From Alteromonas_E sp965248545 (GTDB lineage Bacteria; Pseudomonadota; Gammaproteobacteria; Enterobacterales; Alteromonadaceae), in the NCBI GenBank assembly GCA_965248545.1, contig OZ252110.1, positions 4,030,001-4,094,000 on the forward strand: a DNA stretch of 64,000 bases, given 5' to 3'. This document shows positions 60,073 through 64,000 of this stretch, in pieces (positions within the stretch are counted from its first letter, which is position 1; each line of letters opens with the position of its first letter). The position numbers and the translations under genes were made by a program. The notes beneath the pieces are model-generated. The model was given only the letters and a program-made list of their open reading frames with translations. It made no database searches and was not told the DNA's origin.

Positions 60073-61305
60073 TTAGGCAAAAACCGGTAGCCAGGCCATA
60101 ACAACACCGATTTTCAGTGTGAGAATCAAAACACCAAATCCTATCGATAAATAGGCAAGAGATTTAAGCCCCCAGATAGTGTTTTGCCGCACTAGTGCAC
60201 TGGCCATTAAGCCCGGTAGAATGAAAAAACTAAAGGCCACAAACAATCCTGCGAAACTGATTGCATGTACAAAGCCATAGGGGTAGAAAAAGCTAGCGAG
60301 CGCGGGAGGAGTAAAACATACTGCAGTAGCCAAAGCTTTGTGTTTGGCGTCCTCACCAAGATTTAGTTTGTCCTGAATAAAGTGATATAAACCCAAACCT
60401 ATGCTGAGAAACGACGTCATAATGGCGCAATGAGAAAATACGGTTAAGCGAGATTGGATATCTGTATGAGCACCATTTGCGACCAGCGCCTCAACTAAAT
60501 CGCCAATGTTTCCGCCATTTTGGATTACGCTGACAAACCCCGGCCGTCCAATGCTTCCCAAGGTTACATATAACCAAAACAGATAGACAAGTAATGCGAT
60601 AAAGGTGCCCCAGAAAACACTCTTGAATACGTGTTCTGAACGTTCCGAATAGTGTCGAACCAGTGTGGGGATTAGCCCAGCGCAGGCAAAAGCGGTGATG
60701 TAGACGGGAAGTGCTGCAGACAAATAGGGCAAAGTGTCAATTGGTGACAAGAGTGACACTGGCTCAACTGATGGCAATACACTGGCAGTTGCAATCCAAA
60801 ACATAATCGCCATTGCGGCCATCAGTATGAGTGATACGCGGCTAACGATAGAGGTACCGAGTGCAACAACGACTGCAATGAGGCCAGCAAAACCAAGACT
60901 AAACCACGGACGAAGGCCTTGCTCATGTTCGATATCTGCTGCAGACAGCGTGAAACTAATGATGCTGCCACCCGCCGTGGTGTATGCATACATTAGGATC
61001 ATCATAATAAATAAAATGCTCAGGTTGTTTACCCGAGCCCATTGCCGTCCTAGGACTGCTCGAACCAATGCATCGAAACTACTGTTGCGATCAATACCAT
61101 TCTCGGGTTGCGCCACAAGCGCCAAATTGACTTTACCCAGCAAACTTGCTGAGACATAGGTCAACAACCACACCAAACCAAACCCGAGTGTTGCCCAAAG
61201 CATCCAAGGGCCTGCTGAGGCCATCGGTAAAGCAAACATCCCTGCGCCAACGGCACCGCCGGTGACGAGCATGATGCCATGCCATAGTGGTTTGGATTGC
61301 GCCAT
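60073..61305 (-). CDS. Aromatic amino-acid permease (TyrP/Mtr family)
   Basis: Proton-coupled importer of tyrosine, tryptophan or phenylalanine, HAAAP family. 410 residues with about 11 helices; the N-terminus G-A-V-G-A-G-M-F-A-L-P near residue 20 is the family substrate motif. Substrate choice between Tyr and Trp is not readable. Convergent with the solute-binding pair (20 bp apart). Family length is about 400, so it is complete. Confidence 0.88.
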   Translation of the reverse strand: MAQSKPLWHGIMLVTGGAVGAGMFALPMASAGPWMLWATLGFGLVWLLTYVSASLLGKVNLALVAQPENGIDRNSSFDALVRAVLGRQWARVNNLSILFIMMILMYAYTTAGGSIISFTLSAADIEHEQGLRPWFSLGFAGLIAVVVALGTSIVSRVSLILMAAMAIMFWIATASVLPSVEPVSLLSPIDTLPYLSAALPVYITAFACAGLIPTLVRHYSERSEHVFKSVFWGTFIALLVYLFWLYVTLGSIGRPGFVSVIQNGGNIGDLVEALVANGAHTDIQSRLTVFSHCAIMTSFLSIGLGLYHFIQDKLNLGEDAKHKALATAVCFTPPALASFFYPYGFVHAISFAGLFVAFSFFILPGLMASALVRQNTIWGLKSLAYLSIGFGVLILTLKIGVVMAWLPVFA

Positions 61306-61403
61306 ACTCTGTCCTCGACATCACACAATTTACAATGTGCCAGATTTACACCGAATCGCTTGTTTTTCAACAAGTAACGTCAAGGTAATAGGTATATTGG
61401 CGT

Positions 61404-62834
61404 TTAGATTTCCCCACGCCGCTCAATCAATTGTTGTTTGATTTGATGCGCTTTTTCCTCTGTTATGTCATACCGCCACATGACGAGAATCGCCATCGCT
61501 GCTGTCCCAGCTGGAATGATAATATCTGCCAACCTGAGTTTGGTCATCGTTTCAGCCGTCTGCGTCGCAGCTCCGGCGTCAAAGCCAACAAACTTAAGTA
61601 CTACGCCAGCCAATACCAGCGCGAGTGCTTGGCCCAGTTTTACCATTAACCAATATATCGCACCAAACGTGCCCTCTTTTCGCGGCATGCCGTTGTTCAA
61701 CTCATCAAGGTCACAGACGTCTGCCGTCATACTCATCATTAACGTGAACAAGCCACCTATACCAAACGCCATCAGGGGGATTGGGATGAATATTAGCCAA
61801 GGGTTTTCTGGATTAAATCCGTACCATTTGAGGCCGTAGCCCACAATCGAAAGTAAGGTAGAAATGATAAATGCATTGCGTTTACCCCATTTGTTCGACA
61901 TCCAACTAACAATCGGTATTACAAAAAATGCAGTAGTAACCGCTGTCATGGTCGAAAACCATGCAGGCCAAGTTCCGGTTGTACCGTAGTCACCGTCAAA
62001 CATGTGGAAAACAATAATAAAATAACTGAATGAGGCCACCAACTGAAAACCGTTAAAAACGAGGAACGTAGCGCTACATAGGCGCACAAAGGCACTGTTT
62101 TTAAACGTCTGGATAATATTTTTAACCACGCCTTTGAGGTTCGTCCAAAGCGTTCTGAAAGAGATTTCAGCGCGATTATCAATGTTATCACTGTCAATTC
62201 CTTTGCAAAACAACCCGGGTAACAACCCCAGTACGATACATCCCCCAGCGACGTAAAGAGACAAGGTTTGAACGCCTTCAGCTTGCGACTCGAACAAATC
62301 AGGATCAGCGATCAATACCCAAAACCAAGGCACAATCATCCAGGCGATTTGGCCCATAAATTGAGAAAATGCCATTAGACGAGTACGCTCGTTGTAGTCC
62401 GACGTAATTTCGTAGCCGAGGCCAACAAAGGGTGTTGCATACATCGTGTTGCCAATCGTGAACGCTAGAGAGAACAATAAGAAATACCAGAACGTATAGT
62501 CCTGCGACCACTCGGGGTCTAGTTGCCACAAAAACGCGAAGAATGTACCACTGAGGATCGCCCCTACCACTATGTATGGCCTACGACGCCCCCAACGAGA
62601 TTTGGTGTTATCGGTAATAAACCCCATAATTGGGTCAGTGATCGCATCAAATAAGCGAGGGATTCCCCCCAGTAAGCCAGCCAATAGAGGGTCAACACCG
62701 AAGCCTGTGATCAAAAAGAATGCGAACACTCCCAACGCTGAGGGCAGTAAATTAAGAACGAAAGTGCCTGTTCCATAAGCCGCCTTCTGACCCAATGGGA
62801 CTTTGTCTTTTGCGGCCGTTTCGTAGTGCGACAT
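61404..62834 (-). CDS. GPH-family sugar transporter (MelB-like)
   Basis: Cation-coupled importer of glycosides, 476 residues, 12 predicted helices. Marks: N-terminal P-R-L-F-D-A-I-T-D-P-I-M-G-F and R-W-G-R-R-R-P-Y in the loop between helices 2 and 3, the conserved D and R/K positions of GPH proteins; later K-E-G-T-F-G-A-I-Y-W-L-M-V-K-L-G-Q-A. Near the GH17 and GH3 genes it probably imports glucose oligomers from glucan breakdown; inferred from context. Confidence 0.88.
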   Translation of the reverse strand: MSHYETAAKDKVPLGQKAAYGTGTFVLNLLPSALGVFAFFLITGFGVDPLLAGLLGGIPRLFDAITDPIMGFITDNTKSRWGRRRPYIVVGAILSGTFFAFLWQLDPEWSQDYTFWYFLLFSLAFTIGNTMYATPFVGLGYEITSDYNERTRLMAFSQFMGQIAWMIVPWFWVLIADPDLFESQAEGVQTLSLYVAGGCIVLGLLPGLFCKGIDSDNIDNRAEISFRTLWTNLKGVVKNIIQTFKNSAFVRLCSATFLVFNGFQLVASFSYFIIVFHMFDGDYGTTGTWPAWFSTMTAVTTAFFVIPIVSWMSNKWGKRNAFIISTLLSIVGYGLKWYGFNPENPWLIFIPIPLMAFGIGGLFTLMMSMTADVCDLDELNNGMPRKEGTFGAIYWLMVKLGQALALVLAGVVLKFVGFDAGAATQTAETMTKLRLADIIIPAGTAAMAILVMWRYDITEEKAHQIKQQLIERRGEI

Positions 62835-63026
62835 AGCTGCGAATTGACTCTCAATTGTGAATAAAACGTTAATGTACGGTATTTACCCTCACAATAGCGA
62901 ATATGATCGCGGTAATTAAGCTGACATGTCCGCTCAGTGCGGTGACGTGGACTAATGTGTTTTATCCTATGCATCAATACGCTAGGATGTGGTTAGCCGT
63001 TTTTACAGGAAAAAAGGAGTGGCGAC

Positions 63027-63551
63027 TTGCTGGATTTGACATGGGATATCGTCGTCATGGGTACGTGCGTCTTTATCATCGGCTATGCTTTGCACTTGAT
63101 GGCTTGTTATTATGGCTGGGAAGATCCTAATGATGAGGCTGATGACCTGAATGTAGAATCAGATTTGGATATCCAACAGTTTGACGCTGAGATTGATTCT
63201 TCCAGTTATCGAAAAGGACATGGAAACACGGTTTTAGATAAATGGATGAGTTTTGGCGGTGGTTATTACGGTACCGTTGCTTTTGTCGAATTGATTTTCA
63301 TTGAATTAAACCAATTCAAAAATTTTGTCAGCAATTTTCCTGGTGTATCCGAGTTTATTGACTCACTTGGTATAGACTTTCTCATCGCTTTCTTCATCGA
63401 CCAGATCATGAATTTTGTCGCCGCTATTATTTGGCCAACAAACTATTTGGGTAAATACCCGATTTTCGAAGTTGCGTTATTCGTTGGCGCCACTTGGTTA
63501 ATCTACGAGCAGGCTCGAAAACGTGCACTGGTGCGCGCAAAATCAGAATAG
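63027..63551 (+). CDS. Conserved hypothetical membrane protein
   Basis: 174 residues, not recognised. TTG start with AAGGAG 7 nt upstream. One helix at about 7-27 (I-V-V-M-G-T-C-V-F-I-I-G-Y-A-L), an acidic soluble stretch (about 32-60, D/E rich), then hydrophobic segments near 78-94, 117-137 and 150-164. Between the divergent GPH gene and the GH17 gene. No evident glucan function. Confidence 0.65.
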   Translation: MLDLTWDIVVMGTCVFIIGYALHLMACYYGWEDPNDEADDLNVESDLDIQQFDAEIDSSSYRKGHGNTVLDKWMSFGGGYYGTVAFVELIFIELNQFKNFVSNFPGVSEFIDSLGIDFLIAFFIDQIMNFVAAIIWPTNYLGKYPIFEVALFVGATWLIYEQARKRALVRAKSE

Positions 63552-63674
63552 CTAACTCCCCGCTCGACCTGCCCTGAGTCCTTTACACCGCAATTGACTT
63601 GCCCCCATTTGACTGCGTCCGGTTTCATACTGAGTTAAAACTCGTACAACCATAATTAACCGAGAGTGCCGGAA

Positions 63675-64000
63675 ATGAAACTAACCTCAATTCTTGTTCT
63701 GTTAATTGGGCTGCTAGCCATCAACCCAAAGGTATTCAGTATGACAGAAAGCACTGATAATAACGTCACACCCAATGTCGTGTTTAACCCAACCATTGAT
63801 GGGCAATGGATTGGCTTAGGCATTTCATACGGTTCTTATAGAGATGGTGAAAGCCCATCGAAAGGAAGTGTTTCGTCTGAGGATGACATTTTCGAGGATA
63901 TGCAAATTCTTACCAGCCCTGAGGGCTATCAATGGAATTTAATCCGAATGTACGCTGCTGATGCGGCAAGCGAGCAAGTGCTCAAAACGATTCAAAAACA
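63675..64000 (+). CDS. Glycoside hydrolase family 17 beta-1,3-glucanase, 3' truncated by window edge
   Basis: First 108 codons of an exported protein. Signal peptide M-K-L-T-S-I-L-V-L-L-I-G-L-L-A-I then F-S-M-T-E-S; mature part I-D-G-Q-W-I-G-L-G-I-S-Y-G-S-Y-R-D-G-E-S-P, E-D-D-I-F-E-D-M-Q-I-L, W-N-L-I-R-M-Y-A-A-D and S-E-Q-V-L-K-T-I-Q-K. These are the N-terminal (beta/alpha)8 landmarks of bacterial GH17 laminarinases/glucanosyltransferases (I-S-Y-G-x-Y-R-x-G-x-S-P and N-L-I-R-x-Y). The active-site glutamates lie beyond the window. Confidence 0.8.
   Translation, partial: MKLTSILVLLIGLLAINPKVFSMTESTDNNVTPNVVFNPTIDGQWIGLGISYGSYRDGESPSKGSVSSEDDIFEDMQILTSPEGYQWNLIRMYAADAASEQVLKTIQK

Noticed and set aside
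1..64000. CRISPR arrays, tRNA or rRNA genes, IS elements and phage genes
   Set aside because: No regularly spaced repeats, transposase or integrase motifs, or cloverleaf sequences were seen by eye.

Overview
The window reads as a chromosomal segment of a marine gammaproteobacterium, most likely of the Alteromonadales type. The grounds are the recCBD order, two large TonB-dependent receptors, outer-membrane porins, a GPH sugar transporter with GH3 and GH17 glucanases, and the style of the housekeeping genes (dut, cca, mobA, moeA, elaA-like). This is judged from gene content only. I see no rRNA, tRNA, CRISPR array, insertion sequence or phage module. It looks like ordinary chromosome with metabolic accessory clusters.

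Layout. 1-10 kb: the end of an aspartoacylase-family gene, convergent with the exonuclease V operon recC-recB-recD. 10.3-13.2 kb: dut, a small membrane protein, then a porin between two paralogous short PstS-like periplasmic proteins. 13.4-19.8 kb: long-chain acyl-CoA synthetase, RNase J (apparently starting at AUU), a TonB receptor and a DUF2750 protein. 20-26.4 kb: a two-subunit periplasmic molybdenum hydroxylase, a 5'-nucleotidase-like protein with a degenerate catalytic domain, a diguanylate cyclase, and an unknown 120-residue protein behind a strong LexA-type box. 26.4-41.4 kb: a complete assimilatory nitrate cluster on the minus strand, with mobA, a porin, nrtABD transporter, nasS-nasT sensor/antiterminator, a TrpD2-like protein, cobA, nasA, nirD and nirB. 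41.6-49 kb: M1 peptidase, isoaspartyl dipeptidase, moeA, a STAS-like protein, a GAF protein and cca. 49-55.7 kb: second TonB receptor, Hsp20, a cytochrome c lipoprotein, and prpE-acuI (propionate/acrylate activation). 55.8-64 kb: GH3 glucosidase, GNAT protein, two solute-binding proteins, aromatic amino-acid permease, GPH sugar transporter, a membrane protein, and the start of a GH17 beta-1,3-glucanase that runs off the window.

How it works together. The nitrate cluster is the best resolved system. Three promoters (nasT, nrtA, nirB) each carry a sigma-54 type -24/-12 element and a GCAC-N7-GTGC NtrC-type palindrome centred about 116-117 bp upstream of the inferred start. The nrtA and nirB transcripts then pass through leaders with an AxxGxx hexaloop hairpin followed by an intrinsic terminator, as expected for antitermination by the ANTAR protein NasT, restrained by the nitrate sensor NasS. 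Nitrogen limitation and nitrate presence would thus be read in series. mobA and moeA supply molybdenum cofactor, cobA supplies siroheme precursor. The 55.8-64 kb end looks like part of a laminarin (beta-1,3-glucan) utilisation region.

Most promising leads: the SOS-box gene at 26.0 kb, the AUU start of RNase J, the uniform NtrC/sigma-54/ANTAR architecture, a perfect terminator hairpin just upstream of recC that belongs to no visible gene, and the catalytically degenerate 5'-nucleotidase homologue.
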